Shown piece by piece: positions 32,526 through 43,640 of a stretch of DNA of 64,000 bases. Made by a program: the position numbers and the translations under genes. Position 1 is the first letter of the stretch. Every line of letters starts with the position of its first letter. The DNA is from Heterobilharzia americana (lineage: Eukaryota > Platyhelminthes > Trematoda > Strigeidida > Schistosomatidae): the NCBI GenBank assembly GCA_944470555.2, contig OX104131.1:20328515-20392514 (forward strand). Reading direction: 5' to 3'. The notes under the pieces were generated by a model. That model saw nothing but the letters and a program-made list of their open reading frames with translations. It did not search any database and was not told the DNA's origin.

Positions 32526-32705
32526 AAGAAATGACTATCATGACTCGATGATTTAGTAGATAACGCTGTGGTTTCTGAAGCAATCGGTCTTGGGTTCAAA
32601 TCCTAGTGACAGCATTATCGCTCACTGGGAGGGAGTTACATCTGGCTGATGAGTCCTAAACTAGATGAAATACTCATCCTGGATTCCACTGCCAGTCATT
32701 TTTCA
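32526..32705 (+). repeat. Sm-alpha-type SINE with hammerhead, head-to-head copy
   Basis: tRNA-like region about 32545-32615 with B-box GGGTTCAAATCCTAG, a CACTGGGAGGGAGTTACATC linker, then the hammerhead: stem I strand ATCTGG, core CTGATGAG (32646-32653), GAAA (32667-32670), cleavage triplet ATC (32676-32678), CTGGATTCCACTGCC. Core bases are intact but stem II is weak (UCCU against UAGA). It is inverted relative to 32340-32525. Confidence 0.85.
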
Positions 32706-32894
32706 TTACTGATTTTTAAAAGATAACTGTAATATGGTATTTGGTGTCTTATCTCAATTCATTTATTTGATAACTTGTACTTATCATTACTTGTGTAGCA
32801 AACCAAACTGTAAAATCAGCAAATAATATCCCGTTTAGCCATAAACAGTTATTTAGGATTACCATTTATTGATATACTTTGTAATTCTCTGTTG

Positions 32895-33185
32895 TTATAT
32901 TGGATCAAATTGTTCGAACTCTGTTTAGCATGTGGGTTCCTTTGCCGATGCCTCAATATTGCCTGAATGTCAGTCATGATAATTTGGTCGGTTTTAGCTA
33001 GCAGAGCAATTCAGGACTCGCATTTCTTCGTATTCGGGACTCGTCAGCTGGGTGAACCTGCGCCATAGTGAGTGTTGTTCCCAGTGAGACTCGAACCTCG
33101 TACCCATCGCATTAAACGCCAAGGCGTTATCCATCATACCACGGAGGGAAGCGCGTCCTGGATTTGTCTGCTAGCCACAAGCAAT
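32895..33185 (-). repeat. Sm-alpha-type SINE with hammerhead ribozyme
   Basis: Minus strand, with tRNA-like region (about 33085-33150, B-box GAGGTTCGAGTCTC), hammerhead (33005-33055) and tail to about 32895. Core CTGACGAG (33040-33047) and GAAA (33023-33026) are present and the cleavage triplet is GTC. Stem II has decayed (UCCC against an ACGA-like strand). The fullest minus-strand copy in the window. Confidence 0.82.
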
Positions 33186-35739
33186 CAAATTACCAGTGAT
33201 TTAGGATGTTACAGAAAATTTCATTGTTGTAGCCGTAGAACTCGGTTTTATGACGGCTGAATTAGATATGGATTAGGTTTACGTAAAAAGCACCATGTAT
33301 CAAAAATTAAACAAGGTGGGTGCATAGAAACACTCTTAAACTGATCTTATCTAGGCTGTAAATATTCATTCAGTAACGCCCTCAACACTTAATTCCTGTA
33401 ACTAAACAACGTTAAAAGTGAGACTGAGCTATTTCAGTTTGCTTTAATAATGTTTGTCATCCATATATATTTAGATGTTTTCAGTAGGTTTCGATGTTTA
33501 ATTTCTCTCCTTGCCACGAACATCATCAAATCTAAACTTTCCTAGTTACATCCTTCATTAAGGAATTGTAATGAGATTCCTAATCTTTTGTTTATTTTCC
33601 TACTTTAAACCGTGATTTGCATTATGTAACTTCCTTTCGTTATTTAGTATATTTTGACCCTTGACAGAAATTAGTCTTGAGTGTTCTACTTTTTGTAAAA
33701 TAATTCACAAATGTACAACTTAGTAAACAATTTATTCAAAAATGAAAATTCTCACTGCAATCGACGTTTTATGCCTTTTCGTATCATGTATAATTGTCAG
33801 TTGATTGCGTTTTCATTCATCATTATTCAAATTACTTGTGAATAGTGACAATCATAAATGAAGGAAACTCATTTCCTACAGGTGTGATACCTAATAAGTT
33901 AGTTTTTTAGGCACCTGATATTGATACAGAATGATTTAAAAATGATCTGTTTCTCTCACCTTTAGAGTGTGCATAACTGATATTCACTCTAAAGCCATTA
34001 GTCTGAACAGTATACTTGGATTCGAAGTGACGAGATAAATGAAATGTTGCACGAGATTTTTAGCTTAAAACAAAGGACATTTGATGCTTCATGTCAAGTA
34101 ATTAACGTTTAATTGTGGTTCATATTTCCTTGAAGCCTTCTTAGTCATAACAACCAAAAGCTTTCATGAGTGTAAAAGAATAGTACCATTAGCAGAATGA
34201 AGAATAAGGCAAGTTAGTAAGGAAGCTTGTCACATGCGCATTATCTTCAGAATTACACAAAAGAGCATCCATAATTATGCATCAGCTACTTTATAAGTGC
34301 TACTAATTATCGAGGCCTGAATGCCGTACATACGGTCTTGGTAAGCATCGGATGCGACTGTGAGATCTTTTTGTTCACAAATGTAACTTGAATAAAGAAA
34401 CATGCCCATTGAGTCATAGAGAATAGTGGGTGATCTGAGTTCCGAATTTCTTTTCATTCTTTGAAAAGTTCGCACACCTAATGAACTATACAGATTGTCT
34501 TCTATCAGAGTGATAGTAACATTCGGTGTTTTTGTTTACATAGAATATTTATGGATGATATTTGTTGAAGTTCTTCAATTCTGCTCATGAGAAGAGAAGT
34601 GTGAGTAAGGCTGGTATTTACAGATGATAAAATGTGGTTTTAATGCATTGGAACATGACAAGAAATGGAAGTTTCTTTTTTCATCCAAAGGTTTTTTTCA
34701 CTATACTATTTTAAGTCGGTTGCACTAAGCAAAATGTATGATATTGGTTTGTCGATTCTATCAAAGAAATATCATAAAGTTCTCAGACGATATGGCAGCA
34801 AAATGATATTTCATTCTTCATATGCGTAGTTTACAGCTACGTAAGGAGGTGAAAGGTAATCGTGAATCTATATTATTTTGCATTATTTTACCAAATCAGC
34901 CAAATGACTATGTAAAATACCACAAAGTTAACTCTGTCCATTCTAAACAGTATAGTGTGCAAATGCTGAGATCGATCTTTTTTCTTATAAGTAGTATGAT
35001 GATAAAACTAACTTGTTTATTTTCAGTGAAATGGCATTCAAAAGGACAGCCAAGAAGATAGTTATATTGAGTATGAATTTCGGTTACATTCATCATGTTT
35101 TTGAAAACGAGACTGAAGGTATTGAATATTCATATACATAGTGTAAGAAATAATTTACGAATTCAGCGTTACACGGATATGAGTTAAAAGTTTGTATTTT
35201 TATAAAACATAGAACGTTTATTAACGTTTTGATTCTCAAGCATAAATGATCAAAGAATTAATTCACTTTTTTGTCTTATTTTACCTTAATGCCAAGAGAA
35301 TTACAGTAAGATATTTGTTTCAAGCTAAAACATTTATTACTGAGGTTACTTAACGCAGGATAGAGGACAAATAAAGGTCAATATCCCTGTTGGATTTTAA
35401 CATCTGGCCAGTTTTTCTTGGTAGACTTAGAGGAAATGAAGCTTGAAGGTTTTCAGAGCTTGGTTCTGAAAGTGTTAGGAAGAATGTTTCAAGCATTACC
35501 TAAATAGTAGATTGATGCAGTCGAATACTGAACATTTTATTTCCGTATTTGTCTAGATTCAGAGAATTTTGAATTGCTAAGCACAAACAGCTTGAAAATT
35601 TCACTTGGTTAAAGTGAAAATATTACATTTGTTGGACAAGGAAATAGTCGTACTGTAGTGGTAGTCAGACAGGTTAGCATTGAGATTTCGTGCGTAAAGT
35701 AATACATGAGTATCACTTTGACGCAATTTGCTTGGTGAT
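33186..35739. other. Unassigned AT-rich DNA
   Basis: No recognisable gene or repeat in about 2.5 kb. Short open frames (34275-34475, 34822-35061) have no known motif. Confidence 0.5.
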
Positions 35740-35910
35740 GGTTAGCTCTGGAAAGCAAGATGCACGTTTCCTTCTATTTGGGACTAACTGGTCAGATAGA
35801 TCTGCATACTAGTGAGTGGTTGTTTGATCAATGACGCTGTAAACAAAACCGATCGCTTCAAACGCCTGAGCATTATACATTAGACTACTGAATAAGAACG
35901 GCAACCTCTT
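35740..35910 (-). repeat. Old, decayed Sm-alpha-type SINE
   Basis: Minus strand: CACTAGTATGCAGATC linker, the core has become CCAGTTAG, then TCCCAAATAG and GGAAACGTGCATC are still visible (35763-35790). A tRNA-like half with ATTACATAATGCTC-type sequence extends to about 35895. Ribozyme destroyed. Confidence 0.6.
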
Positions 35911-36059
35911 GTGCAGACAGTATCTCTTATTAATTTTTGATGCATATAATTTCCCGTTGATTGCTATGCTGCAGCTAACTGATAAGTTAACTATGATATA
36001 TATTTGCTGTTTGAAGAGATGCCTCAAGTTTCTTTTCGCTATCATTTAATAAGTAAAGG

Positions 36060-36265
36060 CTCCGTTTGAGTCTCAAAAGGAGAATCAACACTTCTTGGGA
36101 TGCAGATACATCTAGCTGGTGAACCTCAAATAGGACGAAATGCCCATTCCGGATTCCATTGTCAGTCACCATAAAACAAATGATATAAAGACCAAAAGTT
36201 GAGGCAATACTAAGGTATCCATTTAATGAGCCCATATGATAAGAATGACTAGTCAGTTGGGTTCA
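36060..36265 (+). repeat. Decayed Sm-alpha-type SINE
   Basis: ACATCTAG, the core changed to CTGGTGAA, then CCTCAAATAGGACGAAATG (36124-36142) and GGATTCCATTG. The tail continues as AGACC and CAATACTAAGGTATCC to about 36265. The catalytic A of CTGA is lost, so it should not cleave. Confidence 0.75.
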
Positions 36266-38129
36266 GAATGGTAGCCCACAGAAAATAACAAGAGTTAGTG
36301 AGTAATGCATAAGTGGGTTGGAATAAATACATCATCAATAATAATATAAACACAGTAGTTGTATTGTCATCACATATGTAGGAAATTCAACATTGTTTCA
36401 AATATCCAAAAACAATATGAAAAATCCTGTTAGACGAGGTACCTTTGGTCTAGGTACAGATGAGTTAAAGAAGTCAACCGTCATCATCTAAATTAAAAAC
36501 ATTAAGTCTTGGCACATAGATTAGTCTATCAACGATACCAGTCGCAGCTGCAGATACTGTTACAAAGTAAGATAGGGTGTAGCTGCAGATCGAAAACTAG
36601 AGTTAGAAGTCTATCCACTTACTGATGCCTTGAGTGTACTATTAAGTTTAACAAGGTTAATACATAAATTGTTTGATCTGAATAATTCTAAAGATAAAAA
36701 TCACATGGTTAACATAGTTCAAGAAGCAACTCACAGCAATTAATTACCGAATAATCATGTAGTAAGTGAATGTTAAGATAAGCAGTCAGCGAGGGCGGTG
36801 CATTCTTCACTAACTACGCCACTGTTTTTCGAGTATCATGTTCGGCTGTGTTATGGAATTTTAGAAACTGCACGTGAAAGTGCTGCAAAATATAAAGACA
36901 CGTTACGCGGTAGATCATGAAACACCTTGTGAAGAAATATCCAAACAATATTTAAGAGTAGTTATAACAGTAAAATTGAATAGGATTTATAATATACAAA
37001 AAGACATTTATAGAGAAGAAACTATAAAGTCTTTTAAAAAGTGGAAACTCATAACAGAACAAGCTAAGGTATTTATCAAATGGTGAAGATGATTCGTTGC
37101 TCGGAATATGGATGATGGCTTTTTTGTGTTTTCTAGCTTTGGTATTATTTTGCGAACATTTAATCACCAGATATGGAGAAATCATCAGCACTAAATTCAT
37201 AAAGCAGTGGATTATATTCAAGAACTTTTGCTGACTCTTAATGTTCTTCAGTTGTAAGTTGGAGAAGATATTTTTCAACGCATTCACATCTCTAATCACA
37301 AACTGCATTCAGTTACGATGGGACAGATACTTTTTTTAGCGTGAAATCGTACTGCTTATTACTATGCTTGATTTGGTTAAAGTGTATATGTCTACCTTCT
37401 ACAATTCACTAGAGATGGCAACAGTTTTTCATTCATTTTACATGAAATAAAGCAGAATTTTTCATTTTATTTTTCTTTGAAGGATTCTTCCTTTGTTTTT
37501 TATTCAGTTTTAGTCGGTGATTTTTATGCTCGTTTGAGTTACGATTCTTCAGCACTGAAATGGAATTTAGGAATATGATGCAAAGTAATACAATTTTATT
37601 TTGTTTATCGGATGCAACAGAAAATAAAACAGTTTTATTCACTGAATAAGGTTTCGAGTAGATTAATTTACTCAGGAATATTTTAGGATAATTATGAGCA
37701 TTATATTTTGCTTGAAATACTGTTCAGTGAAAAACATTTTCTTGTTTGAGACATTGGATAAAATAGTTTGGAGGAAATGTCAGACATTATGACATGATAT
37801 GTCTATGATTAGGTAGTTCATGGCTCTTAATAAATAAGAAAATATAGAATGACGTTTTGAGAACATCTGTCATCTTGTTCTATCAAAATATTCCCTTCAT
37901 TTGACTTGAGTAATGACGTAATAACACCACTTGAAAAATAAGATGACATCATTCCTATCATAATACTGTTGTCATCTGCTTACCACCTGATATACAGAGT
38001 GATAACTATTGTAAAAAAACATCAACTTGTCTTACGTCCAACATTTTATGATGTAAGTTAGTGTTTTGAAGATCGTAAGAAACCATTTCAAATCCGAATA
38101 TAAAGAATGTTGAAATAATAGTGTTATTG
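36266..38129. other. Unassigned AT-rich DNA
   Basis: Nothing recognised. The open frames (36874-37086, minus 36952-37308, minus 37433-37642) are Lys- or Ile-rich by AT bias and have no motif. Confidence 0.5.
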
Positions 38130-38225
38130 TTTGTATTATAATGTCGTTGATTTGACCGAATTGATCGGCATCTGTTGGCACATGGGCGCCTGTGTGTATG
38201 CCTCGATATACTTGGGTTCTAGTTA
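38130..38225 (-). repeat. Sm-alpha-type SINE tail fragment
   Basis: GTCGTTGATTTGACCGAATTGATCGG and GGCACATGGGCGCC match the tail blocks at 32350-32420 in the same orientation. Only the 3' tail of a minus-strand copy remains, next to the plus-strand copy that follows. Confidence 0.65.
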
Positions 38226-38279
38226 TGGTGAAGTTGGTATAACACAAGCAATAACACTAAAAGTATACCCGTCGCACAA

Positions 38280-38465
38280 GAATTGGCTATCGTAGCTCGG
38301 TGGTGTAGTGGACGACGCTGCGGCATTTGAGGTGATCGGTCTGAAGTCCGAATCCCAGCGGAAACAATATCCCTCACTGGTAGGCAGGTACATGTAGCTG
38401 ACGAGTTCTAGATACGACGAAATGTGCATCCTGGATTCCACTGCTTGCCACTATCCGTCTCTACT
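38280..38465 (+). repeat. Sm-alpha-type SINE with tRNA-like head and hammerhead
   Basis: Clear A-box (TAGCTCGGTGGTGTAGTGG, 38294-38312) and B-box (GAAGTCCGAATCCC, 38343-38356) give the tRNA-derived head. The hammerhead follows: core CTGACGAG (38398-38405), GAAA (38419-38422), ATC (38428-38430), CTGGATTCCACTGC. Core bases are intact but stem II pairing is poor and stem I has one mismatch. Best example of the full unit order in the window. Confidence 0.85.
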
Positions 38466-40889
38466 GGTGTTAAGGAAGTTAATTTTGTCAAATAAAAGGC
38501 ATATTGTACAAGGTAAGGTGACGATTGTTCTCGAATGAAGGAACAGTATCTATGCAATAACTGTTGTCTGACAAAATGTGTGCTGTGATACTGTTTATAG
38601 AAAAAGGAGAAAGAGGATTGCAGCATTTTGAATAGAACAACGAAGTTTCCTACTTTGACTTTGAAAGTGAATGATGACATCAACGAATGGAATTAAAATT
38701 TAATATTCACGACCTCCTATGATACCAGACTTGTTTCATTTTACCAATCAGAGCTTCTTATCACAGTAGGAAATAAAGAAATCTTCGGCTTTTGTTAACT
38801 CCGTTGTAATTCTCAATTCAAACTGACATACTGAAACAATTACGTAAAAATAACGAAGTAGTAGTCATCGGTTACGAATGTCAATCGCCTACGTTGTGCT
38901 TAATAGTGAGACAGCTCGTTGCTGATTTGATGTAGGAGGCGAGATCAACTCAGTGGAGTCTTTCATAGTCACTAACAGATAAAAGACTTTGTGCATCATA
39001 TGAAGTTTAATGTCGTCACTCTCGGATATGTTCAAGCTTGTATGTTCAAGATGAAATAGTTGTTAATTTATTACTAAGGTGGCACATTCTATTTACACAG
39101 TTCGCCTGGTGTTATCATCTTGCCACTTTTATCTTACCTATGTAAGAAAAAGCTTCTGTTTTATCTGTCTCCAGCTGGACTGCATTTTTTAAGTCGATGT
39201 CCTTTGTATTCTTAGTTGGAAAGGTTTTCTTGACCTTCAAAACATTAACTGATATTTAAAGATGTTTGATAAAAGATAGCCTGAAATTTTTTAGAGTTAT
39301 CATGAACCTCCTTTTCAGGTTGTATCCAGCTCAGTTTGAGTCATTAATAAACACTTTGTAAATAGTGTTTAAAAGACACCTACACAATTATACTTTAAAA
39401 AAAATTAAATATGCATTATACTGCTAACTGGATACTGAGTATGGTAAACAGTAACATAGGGGGTTGATGACAGATAAAATTTTGGCATTCATACAAGGGT
39501 TTTGTTATTCTTTGCTAATGAGCTATTCATATACCGCCAGTAAGACATTCGATTTCTCTGTGAAACTTGAGTGTGTGGGAAAATTTCATCATACGAACTG
39601 ACTTAAACAAAGGCCACATAAGAATATTCAGCTGCTTCTTTAACTCAATGTCAGTTGAAGCAAGACCCGCGCAGGGAAATACCAACCTCATAGACTGAAA
39701 CACAGCACTTACCCAAATCTTATCCAACTTGGCCCTGTTGTTGGATTAAGGCTATCTGATCGTGGCCAATGAGACAATTGAGATAAGACGCATACAGCCC
39801 ATCGATAACACTGGTTCAAAGTTAATTGCAGCAAGGCCGGAGTATGTATTCTTTATCTTCACTGATTTCTCCTTTACTAGAACTTCTCTTTTTTCTTGTT
39901 TCATAGATTTCAACTATTTTCAATGATTAAGTGTTTATGTCTTTCCATTCATTCTGTTAGATTATGTGGTTTGGCACAAGTGTGGGCTCATAAGAACTTG
40001 TTACCAAATTTTGGCCTAGGAGGACTACAGGTTTCTCAAAACTCAAAATAGTTGGATTATTCTTGTTGTAGTCCCTCATTCAAATTTCAACTTTGAAGCT
40101 AGTAACTAAACAATAACTCGAAGCCAGGTGATCTCCTCATAAAGGTTGCCTATCGTTAAAAGGTTCTAAATTTGAGGTAGATTATCCATCCACCATTCAC
40201 TCCTTTAGTTCCGCTGTCAGACAAATTTTTGAATAACCGTGTCTCCACATTTTAAACAACTTTTCGCCAATAGATTTCATTACTTTCAATTATCCAAAGG
40301 ATGAATTCGACATGCTAAGCAAACTGTTTGAGTAAAATCAAGTGAATATTTACATTTAGGTCGTGTTTACCTTTCCAACAGTAAAATGTGTTTTTGGTTC
40401 AAAACACCACAGCTCTAACTACTATGGCCTGCCTCTTGAATAAAATAGAGGCGTGGATCCCTAAAATTGTTTCATGAAGTTTCCAGTGCAGTCTTGGTAC
40501 AGAACGTTTGCCCTTCTTTGATTCATAATTTCTCAAGTGGAATTTGATAATGATGCAAAACTATTAACAAATAGAGGTGAGAGAAATTCCATTCACTAAA
40601 TTAACAGGTTGATAGCAATCAGCAGGAAAAATCAAGTTATGGTAGGAGCATATGTTTTCCTTACTCCTCATGGCTTGTGACATCCCAATTTACAAGAGAG
40701 ATGTTGCATGATTACGAACTATGAACACAAATCCCAACAGACGGCAATTTGTGGATGACTACAAACATCATTTTTGAACGTTTTCAATTCTAATTGAATT
40801 CAGTAGAGTCTGTAACTCAAAAATACCGGAAATTACGACGGAAAATTAAAACTATCAATCAACAACAAATACCTGTTGCAAAAGTGGTC
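38466..40889. other. Unassigned DNA
   Basis: No assignable feature. A minus-strand frame of about 70 codons (39527-39727) lies in a less AT-rich patch (39530-39830) that may be an old repeat. No family recognised. Confidence 0.4.
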
Positions 40890-41050
40890 CGTCTTGTGTA
40901 CTAGCGGCCTAGTGGGTAATGCTTCAGCGACCGGTAACAGGGGTGAGTCCAAATCGGAACAATATCACTCACTTGAGTCCAAGTACACCCAGTTGATTGG
41001 TTCTACTTAGGAAAAATGAGCGTCCTGGGTTTCTTTGACAGCCACTAAAT
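40890..41050 (+). repeat. Decayed Sm-alpha-type SINE
   Basis: GGCCTAGTGGGTAATGC and GAGTCCAAATCGG represent the A/B-box half. ACACCCAG, then TTGATTGG in place of the core, and GAGCGTCCTGGGTTTC (41018-41033) represent the ribozyme half. Inactive by core loss. Confidence 0.65.
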
Positions 41051-41219
41051 AGATTACTGAACTGATTAACTACTCTACCAATCTGTAGAGTAAACAAATA
41101 TGCTCCATTTCTTAAGTAAAGATTTTAAATGCATCCATTTCAAAACAGAGTCTTATCATCACCCAGGAATACTGATTATATCAATTTACAGGTTTGTGCG
41201 GATTCATTTAATTACCTTA
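41051..41219. other. Unassigned DNA
   Basis: Nothing recognised. Confidence 0.4.
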
Positions 41220-41264
41220 GGTTGGCATTCTCTATGGACTGACAGCATTTAGGAAATTATCGGA

Positions 41265-41490
41265 AACCTAGAAGAACTGGAGAGCTGTTACACATCCATG
41301 ACCTCGCCCCACCAAGAACTGAACTCAGGACCTTCAGGTTTCGCATCGACACGTAAATCTTTGAGCCACTGGGTTAGAATCCAGTGATCCATATTTTCTA
41401 CTTCTGTCAGTTCACGATAGAGCGCAACCTTCGTCTAATGTCATCGTACGGTAACAGTCCTCATGTTCGACTTCGTTGGTCACGACTTCG
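41265..41490 (-). repeat. Second SINE family, ribozyme core deleted
   Basis: Minus strand: head CCAATGCGAAGTCGTGACC (about 41490), then ACATGAGGACTGTTACCG, GAACTGACAGAAG, GGATCACTGGATTCTAACCC, A-box-like and B-box-like GTCCTGAGTTCAGTTC, then GTCATGGATGTGT joined straight to AACAGCTCTCCAGTTC. The segment that would hold the hammerhead core and stem II is missing, while both flanks remain. Confidence 0.75.
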
Positions 41491-42474
41491 CATTGGAACT
41501 TTGGGAACTGCCTGTCGATATCAGTCAACAATGAGCACCAGATCAATCCAATGCAGAGATTTAAGAACACTTTTTATATTGACTTCAGAACTACATTCAC
41601 CATAACGTGACATTATGTTTGAGCCTGATTGGAAAATATATATCTCCTTTTCTTCCTGTTAATCTTTTCACAAAAGTTTTGGCATTGTGACATCTCAGTA
41701 AACATTCATTTCAGCTAGTATAGCTTCGATAGGTTATGACGGTAGGAAAATCTGACCATTATTTCGGAAAAATGATTGAAATTAAAAGCAAAATAGTGGT
41801 TACATTTGGTAGATCGGGATTCCAATTAAACATTTTGTGAGCCGCACTCATCGGACAAGGGTTAGTAATACTACCTGGTTACCTGAAGTAGAGTAGGGTT
41901 CTAGTCCATTACCTAATTGCTGACAGTTGTGTCATTAGGTGACATCTAAACAGTTCAGTTAAAGCATAATATGGATCTACTTGATATCTTTATTAAGGTG
42001 TTTCCGTGTACAGAATTTATTTTCCTTTCAAACGGAGGTGATTCACTAAAAAGATGGATTTATTACCTCGATGTTTGTTCATTTTGTGGCTCAAAACAGT
42101 TTCATATAAGACTAAGTATTACTAACGATTCACATTCACTGACGTTTTTAAACAGTACATGGCAAAAGCATGATAAGTAATAAAATTTCTCAACGTATTT
42201 TCTGTTGAGAGATTAAAGTTTGAATATCATGTTTACCTTACAAAAAAATAAAATAAAATATCACACTCATCTTTTTTAATATTCAGAATACTATGAAATA
42301 AATGAAATCAGATTTTTATGAATAATAACGCTATGCAAAAAATTATTCATGAGTGAATTTGAATAAAGGAAATCATAGCAATTCACTTTATGATGGACGT
42401 AACAGGTTTCAGGTGCATCAAAATGTTTATAAATAACAACTAAAGCAAATAAATACCTACTTCTAATTCTGATT
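41491..42474. other. Unassigned DNA
   Basis: No recognised element. A 69-codon frame (41971-42180) has no known domain. Confidence 0.45.
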
Positions 42475-42700
42475 TGACTATCTGAGATAGCCGTAGTTTG
42501 GCAGATTAGTATTTGTACTGGGTGATGATTGAAGGTGATATGGAAATCTGGACCGTGCCCAGATTCCAACCCTAACCCTAACCGGGTTACTAACCCGGTG
42601 CTCTACCAACTGAGCAACGAAGTCCAACTGCTGACCAGAATCAATCATCACCCAGTACAAATACTAGTGTGCCAAACTATGGCTATCTCAGATAGTCAAA
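42475..42700. repeat. Inverted repeat around tRNA-like copy 1
   Basis: 42475-42532 (ACTATCTGAGATAGCC..GTACTGGGTGATGATTGA) is the reverse complement of about 42642-42700 with few differences. The arms are about 57 bp and the loop about 110 bp, holding the tRNA-like unit. The start CTATCTGAGATAG is itself palindromic. Confidence 0.9.
42567..42590. repeat. Telomere-like CCCTAA units inside a tRNA-like repeat
   Basis: AACCCTAACCCTAACC lies where sister copies have the stretch between anticodon-like arm and B-box. On the minus strand this is GGTTAGGGTTAGGGTT, the metazoan telomere unit, just over two copies. It may have arisen by slippage on GGGTTA already present next to it, so telomeric origin is not required. 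Confidence 0.8.
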
Positions 42701-42877
42701 TCATAATCAATTTGATGTTCCCCCTCTCTGATTCAGTTAGATTTGGATCGGGATGAGAAGTCCTGACTAGGCAGCCAGTGTGAATACGAACAAGGGGTAG
42801 TATCGCATGACGAATTCACATGGTAGTTGGGCAAAACCCTTGGTGATTGGAGTAAAATAAAATTCTGGTCAGCATTC

Positions 42878-42953
42878 GGACCTAGTAGCTCAGTTGGTAG
42901 AGCACCGGGCTGGTGACCCAGTTGTCGCTGGTTCGAATCTGGGCACGGTCTGG
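42878..42953 (+). repeat. tRNA-like unit, best-folding copy
   Basis: D-arm GCTC/GAGC pairs perfectly with AGTTGGTA as loop. The anticodon-like arm CCGGG-CTGGTGA-CCCAG has one mismatch. The T-arm loop TTCGAAT is canonical but its stem is imperfect, and the acceptor pairs only partly (GACC/GGTC). It is a tRNA relic in a repeat, not a functional tRNA gene. Confidence 0.7.
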
Positions 42954-43640
42954 ATTTTTATCTCACCTTCAATCATCACCCAGCACACAAGTGATTCTGG
43001 TTTCCAACGAATGGCATATATCCACAAGCAGCTTTGTAATCGAAACGTTTTTTCTATACCAAATGTTATAAACAAATAAATTTGATTATCATTTTGCCTG
43101 TCTGAGACTAGTATTTATACTGATTGCTTATTGTAGGTGGGATAAAAGTTTAAACCGCGGCCAGATTCGATCCAGTGACTAACCATCAAGTTTCTAGCTC
43201 AGTGCCCTAATAACTGAGCTACGAAGTGCAGCTGCTGACCAGATTTTTATTTTACTTCATTCACCAAAGGGTTTTGCCCAATTAACGTTTGAATTCATGA
43301 TGCTTTACTACTTCCTGATCGTTCTCATACTGGCTGCCCAGTCAAGACTTTTCATCTCACAACAAATTAAAGTGAATTAGAGAGGAGTGGCATCATATTG
43401 ATTATCATTTTGACTGAGATAACCACGTATTGTCGGGTTAGTGTTTATTCTGGATGATGACGAATTCACATGATAGTTAGTCTAAACTCTTGGTATTGGA
43501 AGTGAAATAAAAATCTTGTAAGCAGTCGGACCTCACAGCTCATTTCGTAGAGTATTGGGCAGGAAACTTGGCGGTCGCTGGTTCGAATCCGGCTGCGGTC
43601 CAGATTTTTACTTCACCTTCAGTCTCCCTTAAGTATATAA

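Larger units (their letters stand above)
42475..43640. repeat. Cluster of four tRNA-like repeats in alternating orientation
   Basis: Four copies of one unit lie in the order minus, plus, minus, plus: 42552-42627, 42878-42953, 43154-43232 and 43528-43604. Each has GTAGCTCAGTTGGTAGAG-like A-box and GCTGGTTCGAATC-like B-box sequence, followed by GGTC(C/T)(A/G)GATTTTTA and a TCACCTTCA segment. Shared flanks (CTGGTCAGCA, GGGTTTTGCC, GAATTCACATGGTAG) show the repeat is larger than the tRNA-like core. Pol III-type internal boxes suggest a tRNA-derived SINE. Confidence 0.8.

Noticed and set aside
39527..39830. Minus-strand frame as a host exon
   Set aside because: No splice context or known domain; the less AT-rich patch looks more like an old repeat, but no second copy was seen here.
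42567..42590. True telomere or chromosome end
   Set aside because: Just over two units, embedded in a repeat and flanked by ordinary DNA on both sides.
42878..42953. Functional tRNA gene
   Set aside because: Acceptor and T-stem pairing are broken and three sister copies with shared flanks lie within 1 kb, so it is a tRNA-derived repeat.
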